A stretch of DNA of 64,000 bases from Chondromyces crocatus (GCF_001189295.1 NZ_CP012159.1:10869856-10933855); one strand, 5' to 3'; counted from the first letter of the stretch, positions 25,440-34,888 are shown. Translations and numbers: made by a program. Notes: generated from the letters alone by a model not told the origin.

Positions 25440-27202
25440 CCGGCGTAGAGATCGTCCTGGCGCTCATCAAGATCATCGTCATGATCGCGTTCTTGCTCGG
25501 GTTGGCACCCATCGCCATCTGGGCGGACCGCCGGCAGAGCGCGATGGTGCAGGGCCGCCCCGGCCCGAACCGCGCGGTATTCTTCATCCCCTCGATGGCC
25601 GCCCGCGGCATCGTCGTCGGGCCGCCGCTCCTCTTCGCCGCCATCGCTGGCTTCACGGCGACGATGACCCTCACGCCGCGCGCGGCGTACGAGGGGACGA
25701 TCATCGCCATCCAGCTCGCCGTGCTGGCGGGCTGGTTCAGCCTGCTCATTCTGTGGAAGACCGTCCACGGGAGCGGCGCCATCAACCGCTTCGAGGAGCT
25801 GGTCGCGAGCGCGGAGCCGCGGAACATCTTCTACGGGGGCGTGGCCGCGCACCTCGCCGGCCTCTTCCTCGCCCGGCTCATTCCGCGTGAGTCGGCACCG
25901 CTCTCGGCGCGCGTCACGCTCGGCGTGCTGGCCGCGCTGCTCCTCGTCATCGGGTTCTACGGCGCGTCGCGCGTACCGGATGGGAAGGTGGGGGTTCGCC
26001 TCGCCGGCACCCTTCACCCGGCAGCCGACGCCCTGAAGCTGATCTTCAAGGAAGACTTCGTTCCCACCAACGCGGACAAGCTGCTGCACGCGCTGGCGCC
26101 GATCCTGGCGATCTTCCCCGCGTTCATCACGTTCGCCATCATCCCCTTCGGCGACAAGCTCTGCTTCGGGGACAACGGCGACGGCGAGTTCGGCTTCGCC
26201 GACCTGGGCCTTCTCCAGCGCAGCGTCGACCAGGGCTTCCAGTGCGCGGGCCACGTGGTGAACCTGCAGGTGGCCGACCTGAACGTCGGCATCCTCTACC
26301 TGTTCGCCATGGCGGGCACGAGCGTGGTCGGCGCGGCGATCGCAGGATGGGCGAGCGACAACAAGTTCTCGCTGCTCGGTGGCCTCCGCGCTTCGAGCCA
26401 GATGGTGAGCTACGAGGTCGCGATGGGGCTCAGCCTCGTCGGGCTGTTCATGATCTACGGCAGCCTCCAGCTCGGCCCGATGGTCGAGTGGCAGCGCGAG
26501 AACGCCTGGGGGATCTTCATCCAGCCGCTCGCATTCTTCCTGTTCCTCGCCGCGCTCAACGCGGAGCTGAAGCGCGTCCCGTTCGACGCGCCCGAGGGTG
26601 AGAGCGAGATCGTGGCCGGCTACTTCCTCGAGTACTCGGGGATGAAGTGGGGCATGTTCATGGCCGGCGAGTACGTCGAGCTGCTCGTGTCGAGCGCGCT
26701 GCTGACGACGCTGTTCCTCGGTGGCTACTCGCTCCCCTTCCTGTACCGCGACGGCATCACGGTGGCCTTCGGGGACACCACGCTGTTCCAGTACAAGATG
26801 ACGCACCTGTCGGTCACGATCATCCAGGTGCTCACCTTCTTCGGGAAGACCATCGTCGTGAGCTGGGTGCAGATCTTCTTCCGGTGGACGCTGCCGCGCT
26901 TCCGGTACGACCAGATCATGCGCCTCGGCTGGACGAAGCTCCTGCCGCTCGCGATCGCCAACATGATGGTCACCGGCATCGTGGTGATCGCCATCGACTC
27001 GGCGCCGGTGGGCTTCCAGGGTGGGCTGAAGGTCGTGGGTCAGGTGACCCAGGCCCTCCTCGCCGTCGGCGGGCTCGCCGCAGTCGTCGCCCTCGTCGCA
27101 GGTCTCCTCGAGCCCGTGAAGAGAGAGCAGTTCCTCGCGTCTTCCGCAGCGCGCTTCGCGGCCGCAGCGGGAGGCTCCAAACCGTCGCCTCAGCAGACGT
27201 AA
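25436..27202 (+). CDS. nuoH: NADH-quinone oxidoreductase subunit H with large insertions
   Basis: 588 aa against a usual 320-430. The membrane subunit that lines the quinone channel. Conserved blocks are present but separated: VQGRPGPNR at 38-46 should run almost directly into LHPAADALKLIFKEDFVP (193-210), yet about 145 residues with about four hydrophobic stretches (near 60-78, 88-107, 132-148, 160-177) lie between. A second, polar insertion of about 40 residues (around 240-276, with two Cys) precedes QVADLNVGILYLFA. The remaining core is normal: FSLLGGLRASSQMVSYEVAM, ELKRVPFDAPEGESEIVAGY, FRWTLPRFRYDQIMRLGWTK. The frame is intact, so this is a real elongation. Confidence 0.95.
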   Translation: MTGVEIVLALIKIIVMIAFLLGLAPIAIWADRRQSAMVQGRPGPNRAVFFIPSMAARGIVVGPPLLFAAIAGFTATMTLTPRAAYEGTIIAIQLAVLAGWFSLLILWKTVHGSGAINRFEELVASAEPRNIFYGGVAAHLAGLFLARLIPRESAPLSARVTLGVLAALLLVIGFYGASRVPDGKVGVRLAGTLHPAADALKLIFKEDFVPTNADKLLHALAPILAIFPAFITFAIIPFGDKLCFGDNGDGEFGFADLGLLQRSVDQGFQCAGHVVNLQVADLNVGILYLFAMAGTSVVGAAIAGWASDNKFSLLGGLRASSQMVSYEVAMGLSLVGLFMIYGSLQLGPMVEWQRENAWGIFIQPLAFFLFLAALNAELKRVPFDAPEGESEIVAGYFLEYSGMKWGMFMAGEYVELLVSSALLTTLFLGGYSLPFLYRDGITVAFGDTTLFQYKMTHLSVTIIQVLTFFGKTIVVSWVQIFFRWTLPRFRYDQIMRLGWTKLLPLAIANMMVTGIVVIAIDSAPVGFQGGLKVVGQVTQALLAVGGLAAVVALVAGLLEPVKREQFLASSAARFAAAAGGSKPSPQQT

Positions 27203-27211
27203 GAGAAGACC

Positions 27212-27886
27212 ATGGCCAAGGCACCCGCCCCCAATCCCTGGACGAAGCCCCGCGGCGAGCCCATCAAGGGCAAGGCGATTCCGCGCCCGTCGCGCACTGC
27301 TGACGTGCAGTCGTACATCCCCGCGTTCCTGAAGGGGATGTCGCTCACGATGAAGCACTTCTTCAAGAACACGAAGGAGACGATGCTCGGACAGACGCCC
27401 GACCCGGTGCTGGAGAGCCTCTCCGAGGGCGTCACGACCATCAATTACCCCGAGGTGAAGCGCCCCTATCCGGATCGCTTCCGCGGGCTGCACCGGCTCA
27501 CCTTGCGGCAGGACGACTCGCCCCGTTGCGTGGCGTGCCTGTGCTGCTCGACGGCGTGCCCGGCGCAGTGCATCCACATCGTGGCTGGCGAGTACCCCGA
27601 GGGAGATGCGCGCCGTGGCTACGAGCGTTACCCCACGTCGTTCGTCATCGACGAGCTCCGCTGCATCTTCTGCGGGTTCTGTGTGGAGGCGTGCCCCTGC
27701 GACGCCATCCGCATGGACACCGGGATGCACGCGACGGCGTACGACTCGCGGGAGCAGTTCATCTACAAGCGCGAGCTGTTGATGAGCTTCACCGGTCGTG
27801 ATGGCTCGCGGGAGTCCGCGAACCCCCGTCACGAGCCCGGTGACCTGACCCACCCGGGCGTGACGCGCGAGCACATGTCTCACTGA
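27212..27886 (+). CDS. nuoI: NADH-quinone oxidoreductase subunit I
   Basis: 224 aa. It carries two 4Fe-4S clusters (N6a/N6b): C-VA-C-LC-C-STA-CP and C-IF-C-GF-C-VEA-CP. An N-terminal extension (MAKAPAPNPWTKPRGEPIKG) precedes the usual amphipathic membrane-contact helix near IPAFLKGMSLTMKHFF. It relays electrons from NuoG to NuoB. Last gene of this operon; the next gene is gatB, so nuoJKLMN are not here. A short hairpin (27912-27934) follows. Confidence 0.96.
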   Translation: MAKAPAPNPWTKPRGEPIKGKAIPRPSRTADVQSYIPAFLKGMSLTMKHFFKNTKETMLGQTPDPVLESLSEGVTTINYPEVKRPYPDRFRGLHRLTLRQDDSPRCVACLCCSTACPAQCIHIVAGEYPEGDARRGYERYPTSFVIDELRCIFCGFCVEACPCDAIRMDTGMHATAYDSREQFIYKRELLMSFTGRDGSRESANPRHEPGDLTHPGVTREHMSH

Positions 27887-27911
27887 GCGCAGATCACGTC
27901 CGAGCTACACG

Positions 27912-27934
27912 CCGGGGCATCACGGAAGCCCCGG
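27912..27934 (+). terminator. Hairpin after nuoI
   Basis: CCGGGGC (27912-27918) pairs with GCCCCGG (27928-27934) around a 9-base loop, 26 bases after the nuoI stop. No T-run follows, so termination is only plausible. Confidence 0.4.
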
Positions 27935-28021
27935 GGGCGTCACCGAAAGTCGGTCGAGCCCCTGGATCCTCCGCGAGGTCCCGGCGCTCTTTTGTGCTCC
28001 TTCTGCTATGAAGGCCAGACC

Positions 28022-29467
28022 ATGGCCACGAACTTCGGCGCGTATGAGGCCGTGATCGGCCTCGAGGTCCATGCCCAGCTCCTCACCCGCACGAAGGCGT
28101 TCTGCGGCTGCACGGCGAGCTTCGGCGATCCGCCGAACACGCACACGTGTCCTGTCTGCCTGGGCCTCCCCGGGGCGCTGCCCGTGCTCAATGGCGAGGC
28201 CGTGCGCATGGCAGTGGCGGCGTCGCTGGCCCTGGGCTGCACCATCCAGCAGCACAGCGTCTTCGCCCGGAAGAACTACTTCTATCCGGACCTGCCGAAG
28301 GGCTACCAGCTCAGCCAGTACGAGCTGCCGCTCGCGCTCTCCGGGTTCCTCGAGTTCGACGTGGAGGGGGAGCCCAAGCGCGGACGCATCCTCCGCGTCC
28401 ACATGGAGGAGGACGCTGGCAAGAACATGCACGGACAGGGGAACGCGTCCATCGTCGACCTGAACCGCGCGGGCACGCCGCTCATCGAGATCGTGGGTGA
28501 GCCGGATCTCCGGTCGCCGGCAGAGGCGGCGGAGTACATGCGGCGGCTCCGTGACATCTTGATGTTCATCGGGGTCAACGACGGCAACCTGGAGCAAGGC
28601 AGCTTTCGCTGCGATGCAAACGTCTCGGTGCGCAAGATCGGCGAAGAGCGGCTGGGTACGCGGGTGGAGCTGAAGAACATCAACTCCTTCAAGTTCGTCG
28701 CCGATGCGATCGAGGTGGAGATCCGGAGGCAGATCACGCTGGTCGAAGGTGGAGGGCGGGTCCACCAGCAAACGCGCGGCTACAACCCGGAGCGACGCGA
28801 GACGTTCCTCTTGCGCGACAAGGAAGACGTCGCCGACTACCGCTACTTCCCCGACCCGGACTTGCCGCCTCTCGATCTCGATGAGGTGTTCATCGACGCC
28901 GTGCGCGCGGCTTTGCCCGAGCTGCCGAGCCCGAAGCGCCGCCGCTTCGTCGAGGGCATGGGTCTGTCGGCCTACGCGGCAGGCGTGATGACGGCACACC
29001 CACGCATCGCCGGCTTCTTCGAGGAGGCAGCCCTCCTTCACGGCGATCCGGTGAAGGTCGCCAATTTCGTGCAGAGCGAGGTCCTCCGCGATGCGCGCAC
29101 CACCGGGCTCTCGGCGACCTTTCCGGTGACGCCGGCTCAAGTGGCGAGCCTCCTCCGGCTGGTGGACGAGGGGACCATCAGCGGCAAGCAAGCCAAGGAG
29201 GTGTTCACGGCGATGGCCGGGTCCGGGCAAGATCCCGCGGACATCGTGCGCGAGCGAGGCATGGCGGTGCTCGACGACGCGGTGGCCCTCGAAGGCATGG
29301 CGCGGGAACTCCTCGCTGCGAACCCCAAGCAGGTCGAGGCGTACAGGAGCGGGAAGACCGCGCTGCTCGGGTACTTCGTGGGCCAGATGATGAAGCGAAC
29401 GGGCGGTAGTGCGAGTCCTGCCGTGGTCAACGAGGTGCTCCTGCGGCTCCTCGGGAGTCCGACGTGA
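28022..29467 (+). CDS. gatB: Aspartyl/glutamyl-tRNA amidotransferase subunit B
   Basis: 481 aa, full length. GatB is the tRNA-binding kinase subunit of GatCAB, which converts Glu-tRNA(Gln) or Asp-tRNA(Asn) to the amide form. Motifs: YEAVIGLEVHAQLLTRTKAF, the Cys-rich site (FCGCTASFG..NTHTCPVCLGLPGALP), YFYPDLPKGYQLSQYE, VDLNRAGTPLIEIVGEPDLR and SFRCDANVSVR. The C-terminal helical GatB/YqeY domain is present (QAKEVFTAMAGSG). ATG at 28022 chosen; 10 codons further up are open but non-homologous. gatA and gatC are not adjacent. Confidence 0.97.
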   Translation: MATNFGAYEAVIGLEVHAQLLTRTKAFCGCTASFGDPPNTHTCPVCLGLPGALPVLNGEAVRMAVAASLALGCTIQQHSVFARKNYFYPDLPKGYQLSQYELPLALSGFLEFDVEGEPKRGRILRVHMEEDAGKNMHGQGNASIVDLNRAGTPLIEIVGEPDLRSPAEAAEYMRRLRDILMFIGVNDGNLEQGSFRCDANVSVRKIGEERLGTRVELKNINSFKFVADAIEVEIRRQITLVEGGGRVHQQTRGYNPERRETFLLRDKEDVADYRYFPDPDLPPLDLDEVFIDAVRAALPELPSPKRRRFVEGMGLSAYAAGVMTAHPRIAGFFEEAALLHGDPVKVANFVQSEVLRDARTTGLSATFPVTPAQVASLLRLVDEGTISGKQAKEVFTAMAGSGQDPADIVRERGMAVLDDAVALEGMARELLAANPKQVEAYRSGKTALLGYFVGQMMKRTGGSASPAVVNEVLLRLLGSPT

Positions 29468-29527
29468 CACGCTGCATCGAGGGCTTTGCACCCCGCCTGC
29501 CCTGAAATACCTTACGGGAGCGCGCAC

Positions 29528-29556
29528 CCCTGGTTCCGCACGCATGGGAACCAGGG
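29528..29556 (+). terminator. Strong hairpin after gatB
   Basis: CCCTGGTTCC (29528-29537) and GGAACCAGGG (29547-29556) form a perfect 10-bp stem with a 9-base loop, 61 bases after the gatB stop and 40 before the next ATG. No T-run; it may instead be a leader structure of the next gene. Confidence 0.5.
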
Positions 29557-29595
29557 CCGTGAAGCACGGATGACTCTTCAACTGAGGGAGCGAAC

Positions 29596-30585
29596 ATGAG
29601 CCAGGGTGGCTTCGGCGGTGGCGGAGGCTGGGGTCAGCCGCCGGGGGGTGGCTATGGGCAGCCGCCGGGGGGCACGCCTGGAGGAGGAGGCCAGCCACCG
29701 GATCAGGCAGGAGGTGGCGCCTACGGTTCGCCCCCGGGTCAACCGGCTCCGGGTGGTGCCTACGGCCCGCCCCAAGGCGGGAGCTACGGGCCGCCGCCTG
29801 GTGCTGGATACGGTCAGCCTCCCGGCGGCGCGCCCGGAGCAGGTTACGGACCTGGCGCCGAGCAGCCACCGCCAGGCGCCTGGGCTCCCGTACCAGGCCA
29901 CGCGCCAGCCGGACACGGGCAGGCGCACGGTCAACCACCGGGCGGAGCGTGGGCCCCCGTCCCGGGACAACCTCCTCCTGGAGGTGGTTACGGACAGCCG
30001 CCACCCGGCGGCGCCTTCGGTCCTCCGGGCGGGGGTTTCAGTCCTCCGGGTGGAGGTTACGGTCCTCCGGGTGGAGGTTACGGGGCACCGCCGCCTCCTC
30101 CTTACGGCGGTACGCCGTCGGGATCGGGCGAGGGCGCTGGCCGTTTCATGAAGCCTGCGCTGATGGGTGGTGTGGCAGGTGGCGTGCTCTCGGCCACGCC
30201 ATTCGTCGGCGGGTTTCTCGTCTGCTGCTTCTGTCTCCCCACGCTCGCGGCCGCAGCACTCGCTCTTTATCTGTACTTCAAGGAGCGCCCTCACGAGCGC
30301 ATCACGCCAGCCGACGCCGCCCTCTGTGGTGGCATGACCGGCGCGGTCTCTGGAGCGGTGTCGTCGCTGCTGGGCTACCTGGTCTCGCTGGTCTTCGGCG
30401 CCACCAGCCTCGCCATGCTCGGCGGGCTGAGCAGGGACATACCGGACCTCGCCGGCGCCATGGCGAGTGGCGGCCTCATGATCTTCATCTCGCTCCCGAT
30501 TTCCGCCATCGTCTACGGGCTCATGGGTGCCCTCGGTGGCTTCCTGTCCCTCCAGCTCTTCTACAAGGATCGGCTGGCCCAGTAG
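29596..30585 (+). CDS. Gly/Pro-rich membrane protein, function unknown
   Basis: 329 aa with GGGAG upstream of the ATG. Residues 1-175 are low complexity (repeats of PPGGGYGQPPGG, GGGFSPPGGGYGPPGGGYGA). The C-terminal 150 residues contain about four membrane helices (PALMGGVAGGVLSATPFVGG-FLVCC; LCGGMTGAVSGAVSSLLGYL; SGGLMIFISLPISAIVYGLM; then FLSLQLFYKDRLAQ at the end). The soluble arm is presumably cytoplasmic, since no signal peptide precedes it. Such Gly/Pro/Tyr-rich arms can mediate weak self-association; I infer nothing more. It is followed after 23 bases by plsC. Confidence 0.8.
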   Translation: MSQGGFGGGGGWGQPPGGGYGQPPGGTPGGGGQPPDQAGGGAYGSPPGQPAPGGAYGPPQGGSYGPPPGAGYGQPPGGAPGAGYGPGAEQPPPGAWAPVPGHAPAGHGQAHGQPPGGAWAPVPGQPPPGGGYGQPPPGGAFGPPGGGFSPPGGGYGPPGGGYGAPPPPPYGGTPSGSGEGAGRFMKPALMGGVAGGVLSATPFVGGFLVCCFCLPTLAAAALALYLYFKERPHERITPADAALCGGMTGAVSGAVSSLLGYLVSLVFGATSLAMLGGLSRDIPDLAGAMASGGLMIFISLPISAIVYGLMGALGGFLSLQLFYKDRLAQ

Positions 30586-30608
30586 CCTGTCGCCCCTAGC
30601 GCGCCGCG

Positions 30609-31406
30609 ATGCCCCTCTCTCGCCTCGTCGACGAACTCCGCTTTCCGCTCCGAACCGTGGGTTTCGCGGGCCTCACCTTCACCCATTATGGCCTGCTCGA
30701 GCTGGATTGCGCGCGCTCTCCCTCAGGCGAGCGCGAGCAGCTCCTCCACAAGTGGATGCACAGGTACGGGCAAGCCCTGGTCCAGCTCTTCGGCGTCGAT
30801 GTACGGGCGGGCGGCGAGCACGTCGGCGCTGGCGCTCAATATCCCGGGACCGACGCGCGGGGACGCGGGCGGTTGTTCGTGATGAACCATCGCTCCGGGC
30901 TCGACGTTCTGGTCACCCTCGCCCACTTCGAGTGCACCATCCTCAGCCGGGCCGATCTGGCACGCTGGCCGGTGATCGGCGTCGCAGCCCGTCGGGCCGG
31001 GGTGCTCTTCGTCGATCGCGGCAGCAGGAGCAGCGGTGCCGCTTCGGTCAACGCGATGACCACCGCGCTGGAGGGTGGGCGCGCGGTGATGGTGTACCCT
31101 GAAGGGACGACGTTCGCCGGCGACGAGGTGCGGGCCTTCCGTCAGGGCGCCTTCAACGCTGCGCGGCGCGCGGAAGCCGAGGTGGTTCCGGTAGGGATCG
31201 CCTACGGCGGATCGGATGCCGCCTACATGGACGAAAGCTTCGTCGATCACATGAAGCGGGTCAGCCGGGCGCAAAAGACGCCCGTGGCCATCGAGGTCGG
31301 GGAGCCCATTCCCCCGAGCACCGACGCGGACGGGCTCCGCCTTGCGGCACACGAGCGCGTGCAGGCCCTGGTACACCGAGCTCGCGCCGCTTTGGAGGGC
31401 GTTTGA
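30609..31406 (+). CDS. 1-acyl-sn-glycerol-3-phosphate acyltransferase (PlsC family)
   Basis: 265 aa. Transfers an acyl group to lysophosphatidate-type acceptors in phospholipid synthesis at the inner membrane. The catalytic H-x4-D motif is NHRSGLD; the acceptor-binding block is YPEGTTF (E-G-T), preceded by GVLFVDRGSR and followed by VVPVGIAYGG. Length is normal for the family. Substrate could differ (ornithine lipid and other lyso-lipid acyltransferases share these motifs), so no gene symbol is given. Likely cotranscribed with the upstream membrane protein. Confidence 0.88.
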   Translation: MPLSRLVDELRFPLRTVGFAGLTFTHYGLLELDCARSPSGEREQLLHKWMHRYGQALVQLFGVDVRAGGEHVGAGAQYPGTDARGRGRLFVMNHRSGLDVLVTLAHFECTILSRADLARWPVIGVAARRAGVLFVDRGSRSSGAASVNAMTTALEGGRAVMVYPEGTTFAGDEVRAFRQGAFNAARRAEAEVVPVGIAYGGSDAAYMDESFVDHMKRVSRAQKTPVAIEVGEPIPPSTDADGLRLAAHERVQALVHRARAALEGV

Positions 31407-31468
31407 CGCCTCCCGCGCTAGCATCCCTTCGGGTCCACCGTTAGCATCCGGAGTCTCGTCGAATTGCC

Positions 31469-34400
31469 ATGGCCACCGAAGGGACGCCCTCAACACCCCC
31501 TGGGCCGCGGCAGGCTCAAGATCCCGCGCAAGCCGCGGAGATGCACAAGGACCTGATGTTCCTCGCCGACGCGAGCGAGCAGCTCACGGGTTCACTCAAT
31601 CCGCAGACCCTCCTCGAGCGGCTTGCCCGCCTCTCGATCCCATACCTCGCCGACTGGTGCACCGTCGATCTCGCGAGGTCCGTCGAAGGGGGCAAAGGCG
31701 ATCTCGATCGCCGTCCGGCCACGGCCGACGGTGACGACGAGAAGGGTCCTGCGGGCGCGTTCCGCCGTGTCACGGCGTCTCATGTCGATCCAGAGCAGGA
31801 GAGCCAGCTGCGCACGGCAGCGCCTCAGATCGACGGGCCTCTCGGCATCGCCAGGGTGCTTCAGCGTGGTCAGCCACAGATTCTGCACGCAGCGTCGGAC
31901 ACATCGACCGCAAACGTGGCCCCCTCCGAGGGCGGCTCCAGCGCCGCTTCCCAGGACGCCAGCCAGGCGGTGATGGCGGTGCCGATGGTGGCCCGAGGCA
32001 GGCGCCTCGGTGTTCTCACCTTCGGTCTCCTCGCATCGAGCCGAGCCTACACGGCCGACGATCTCGTGCTCGCTTCCGAGCTGGCGCATCGCGCGGCGCT
32101 CGCCCTCGACAACGCCTACCTCTACCGCAAGGCCGAGGAGGCCAGGAAAGCTGCCGAACGCAGCGCCGACCGGGCCGCGTGGCTCTTCGCCGTGACGGCC
32201 GCGCTCTCCGACGCGATCACACCCGCCGCGGTGCTGCGGGTGCTCGCCACCGAGATCGTCGCGGCCGCAGGGGGAGTGGCCGGGGCCGTCGCCATCCGTA
32301 CGGGTTCGGGTGAGCTGGAGATCGTGCGCAACACCGGCTTCATCGAGACGGAATCCCCCTCGCTGCGCCAGTTCGAGATCGACACCCCGCTGCCGCTCGC
32401 CCGCGCCGTGCGCGACAAGCAGCCGCTGTTCCTCGAGTCGGAGTCGCAGCTCGCGGAGTTCAAGCCGCAGTTCGTGGAGGCCTGCCGCGCGGCGGGTGAA
32501 CGCGCCTATGCGGCCATCCCTCTTTTCCTCGAAGGGCGCGTTCTGGGCGCCGTAGGGTTCGGCTTCACCGAGCCCCGCTCCTTCAGCGACGACGAGCGCG
32601 CGTTCATGCTCTCGCTCGTCCAGCAGGGCGCGCAGGCCCTCGAGCGGGCGCGCCTCTCTGCCTTGCAGACCGAGGAGGCGATGCACCTCTCCCACGAGGT
32701 GCTGCGCCAGATGCCCGAGGCCATCTTGATCACCGATCTCGATGGCAACATCCGTCAGTGGCTCGGTGAGGCCGAGTCGATCTTCGGCTACCTGGCGGAA
32801 GAGATCGTCGGCAAGAACATGGCCATCCTCCACCGGGAGGATGTTCGTGAGGAGGCCATTCCGCGCATCCTCCAGGCCATCGAGTCCCTGCGCACCTTCG
32901 TGGGAGAGGCCGTCTGCACGCGGCGGGATGGCTCCGAGATCCCCATCGAGATCACGGCCTACCCCGTCCACGACCAGGAGGGGCGTCCTCTCTTCCTGGT
33001 GGGCATCCACCGCGACATCACCGACCGGAAGCGCGCCGAAGAGGAGCGCGCACGGCTCATCCGGGCGCAAGCGGCGCGTGCTGAAGCGGAAGAGGCAGCG
33101 AGGCGGTTCTCGTTCCTCGCGGAGGTCTCCACGTCGCTCACGGCCTCCCTGGACTTCGCCACCACCCTGAAGACCCTGGCCCAGCTCTGCGTCCCGACCC
33201 TCGCCGACTTCTGCGTCGTCGAGGTCCCCGAAGGCGACGGAGCGCGGGTCATGGCGTCGGCGCACGTCGATCCCACGAAGGAGCCGCTGCTCGCGCATTT
33301 CTTTCCAGGTGGTCTCGATGGCGCCATCGACTCGGAGGTGCCTGGCGCGCTCGCTCCATCAGGGGGCCGCTCTTCTGGAGCGACATCCCACGGGACGGCG
33401 GGAGGGCATGGGAGCCCTGCGCTGGAGGTCAGCCCCCCTGTGCTGCGGGTCCTGAAGACCGGCCGCTCCGAGCTCTACACGAGCTTGACCGAGGCCGCGG
33501 TGATCACCTCGACGATGCGGCCCGAGCAGATCGCCGCCACCCGGCAGCTCGCTCCGTCGGCATACCTGGTCGTGGCCTTGCGGGCGCGTGGCCGCATCGT
33601 GGGCGCACTGGCCCTGGGCATGGGGGAGTCGGGGAGAGCGCTCGACGCGCCCGATGTGGCCCTCGCCGAGGAGGTCGCCTACCGCGCCGCCATCGCGCTC
33701 GACAACGCGCGGCTCTACCGTGAGCTGCAGGACGCCAACCGCCTGAAGGACGAGTTCCTCGCAACGGTCTCCTACGAGCTCCGGACACCGCTGAACGCCA
33801 TCCTGGGCTGGGCGAGGATGATCCACTCCGGCTCGCTGGACGCCGCATCCGAGCAGCGCGCCGTGGCCTCCATCGAGCGCAACGCCGAGCTCCAGACGAC
33901 CCTCATCGACGAGCTGCTGGACGCCTCGCGCATCGTCACCGGGACGATGAAGATCGACCGACTGGCCGTCGAGATGTCGCTTCCCATCCAGGCCGCAATC
34001 GACGCCGTGCTCCCCTCGGCTGCCGGCCGCGGCGTGGCCATCCAGATGTCGATCGATCCCACGGGCGTCTATGTGGAAGGCGATCCGGCGCGTCTTCAGC
34101 AGGTGGTGTGGCAGCTGCTGTCGAACGCGGTGAAGTTCACCCGAGCCGGCGGTGTGGTCTCGGTGCGCTTGTCCCAGGACGAGCGGCATGCCGAGATCAC
34201 GGTGATCGACACCGGAGAAGGCATCGTCCCCGAGCTGTTGCCCTACGTGTTCGACCGTTTCCGACAAGGTGACAGTGCGACCGGGCGCCGCCACGGCGGG
34301 CTGGGCCTGGGGCTCTCGATCGTGAAGCACATCGTCGAGCTCCATGGCGGGACGGTGGAAGCGGCGAGCGCCGGTCATGAGCGCGGCTCCACCTTCGTGG

Positions 34401-34888
34401 TGAAGCTACCCCTGTCCCGCGGCGCTGCGGCCACGGCGCTGACGAGCGTGGGCGTGCCTCCCGAACCCCGGAACCTGTTCCCACGGCTGAGCGGGGTCCG
34501 GGTGCTGATCGTGGACGACGATGAGGACACCCAGGAGATGCTGGCCGCAGTTCTGCGTCGGTGTGGCGCGGATGTTCGAACGGCAGGCTCGGCCCAGGGG
34601 GCGCTCGACGTCATGCAAGTCTGGGAGCCTTCGTTGCTCGTCTCGGATATCGGGATGCCGGGCGAGGACGGCTACACGCTGATCCGACGCGTGAGAGAGA
34701 TGTTGCCGCGCAAGGTGGGGCGCATCCCTGCGCTGGCACTGACGGCCTACGGCCGGGTGGAAGACCGGGTGAAGTCCCTGTCGCACGGCTTCCAGATGCA
34801 CGTTCAGAAGCCGATCGAACCGATGGAGCTGGCCGCGGCGGTGAAATCGTTGACGACAGGCCCCTGGCCCTGGCCCGACGGAACCTGA
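31469..34888 (+). CDS. Hybrid sensor kinase: GAF-GAF-PAS-GAF-HisKA-HATPase-REC, phosphoacceptor His missing
   Basis: 1139 aa, soluble. Order by eye: GAF (about 17-215), GAF (235-390), PAS (410-525; MPEAILITDLDGNIRQW), GAF (545-745), HisKA (755-825), HATPase (865-980; LLSNAVKF, DTGEGI, GLGLGLSIV) and a receiver (1010-1130). The H-box, normally S-H-E-L-R-T-P, reads S-Y-E-L-R-T-P: codon TAC at 33773-33775 puts Tyr769 where the phosphoacceptor His should be. The ATPase motifs and the receiver (DDDED, D1060 in SDIGMPG, ALTAYG, QKP) look intact. It may not autophosphorylate in the usual way, or may act through a partner kinase. No promoter identified; its neighbours are unrelated. Confidence 0.93.
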   Translation: MATEGTPSTPPGPRQAQDPAQAAEMHKDLMFLADASEQLTGSLNPQTLLERLARLSIPYLADWCTVDLARSVEGGKGDLDRRPATADGDDEKGPAGAFRRVTASHVDPEQESQLRTAAPQIDGPLGIARVLQRGQPQILHAASDTSTANVAPSEGGSSAASQDASQAVMAVPMVARGRRLGVLTFGLLASSRAYTADDLVLASELAHRAALALDNAYLYRKAEEARKAAERSADRAAWLFAVTAALSDAITPAAVLRVLATEIVAAAGGVAGAVAIRTGSGELEIVRNTGFIETESPSLRQFEIDTPLPLARAVRDKQPLFLESESQLAEFKPQFVEACRAAGERAYAAIPLFLEGRVLGAVGFGFTEPRSFSDDERAFMLSLVQQGAQALERARLSALQTEEAMHLSHEVLRQMPEAILITDLDGNIRQWLGEAESIFGYLAEEIVGKNMAILHREDVREEAIPRILQAIESLRTFVGEAVCTRRDGSEIPIEITAYPVHDQEGRPLFLVGIHRDITDRKRAEEERARLIRAQAARAEAEEAARRFSFLAEVSTSLTASLDFATTLKTLAQLCVPTLADFCVVEVPEGDGARVMASAHVDPTKEPLLAHFFPGGLDGAIDSEVPGALAPSGGRSSGATSHGTAGGHGSPALEVSPPVLRVLKTGRSELYTSLTEAAVITSTMRPEQIAATRQLAPSAYLVVALRARGRIVGALALGMGESGRALDAPDVALAEEVAYRAAIALDNARLYRELQDANRLKDEFLATVSYELRTPLNAILGWARMIHSGSLDAASEQRAVASIERNAELQTTLIDELLDASRIVTGTMKIDRLAVEMSLPIQAAIDAVLPSAAGRGVAIQMSIDPTGVYVEGDPARLQQVVWQLLSNAVKFTRAGGVVSVRLSQDERHAEITVIDTGEGIVPELLPYVFDRFRQGDSATGRRHGGLGLGLSIVKHIVELHGGTVEAASAGHERGSTFVVKLPLSRGAAATALTSVGVPPEPRNLFPRLSGVRVLIVDDDEDTQEMLAAVLRRCGADVRTAGSAQGALDVMQVWEPSLLVSDIGMPGEDGYTLIRRVREMLPRKVGRIPALALTAYGRVEDRVKSLSHGFQMHVQKPIEPMELAAAVKSLTTGPWPWPDGT

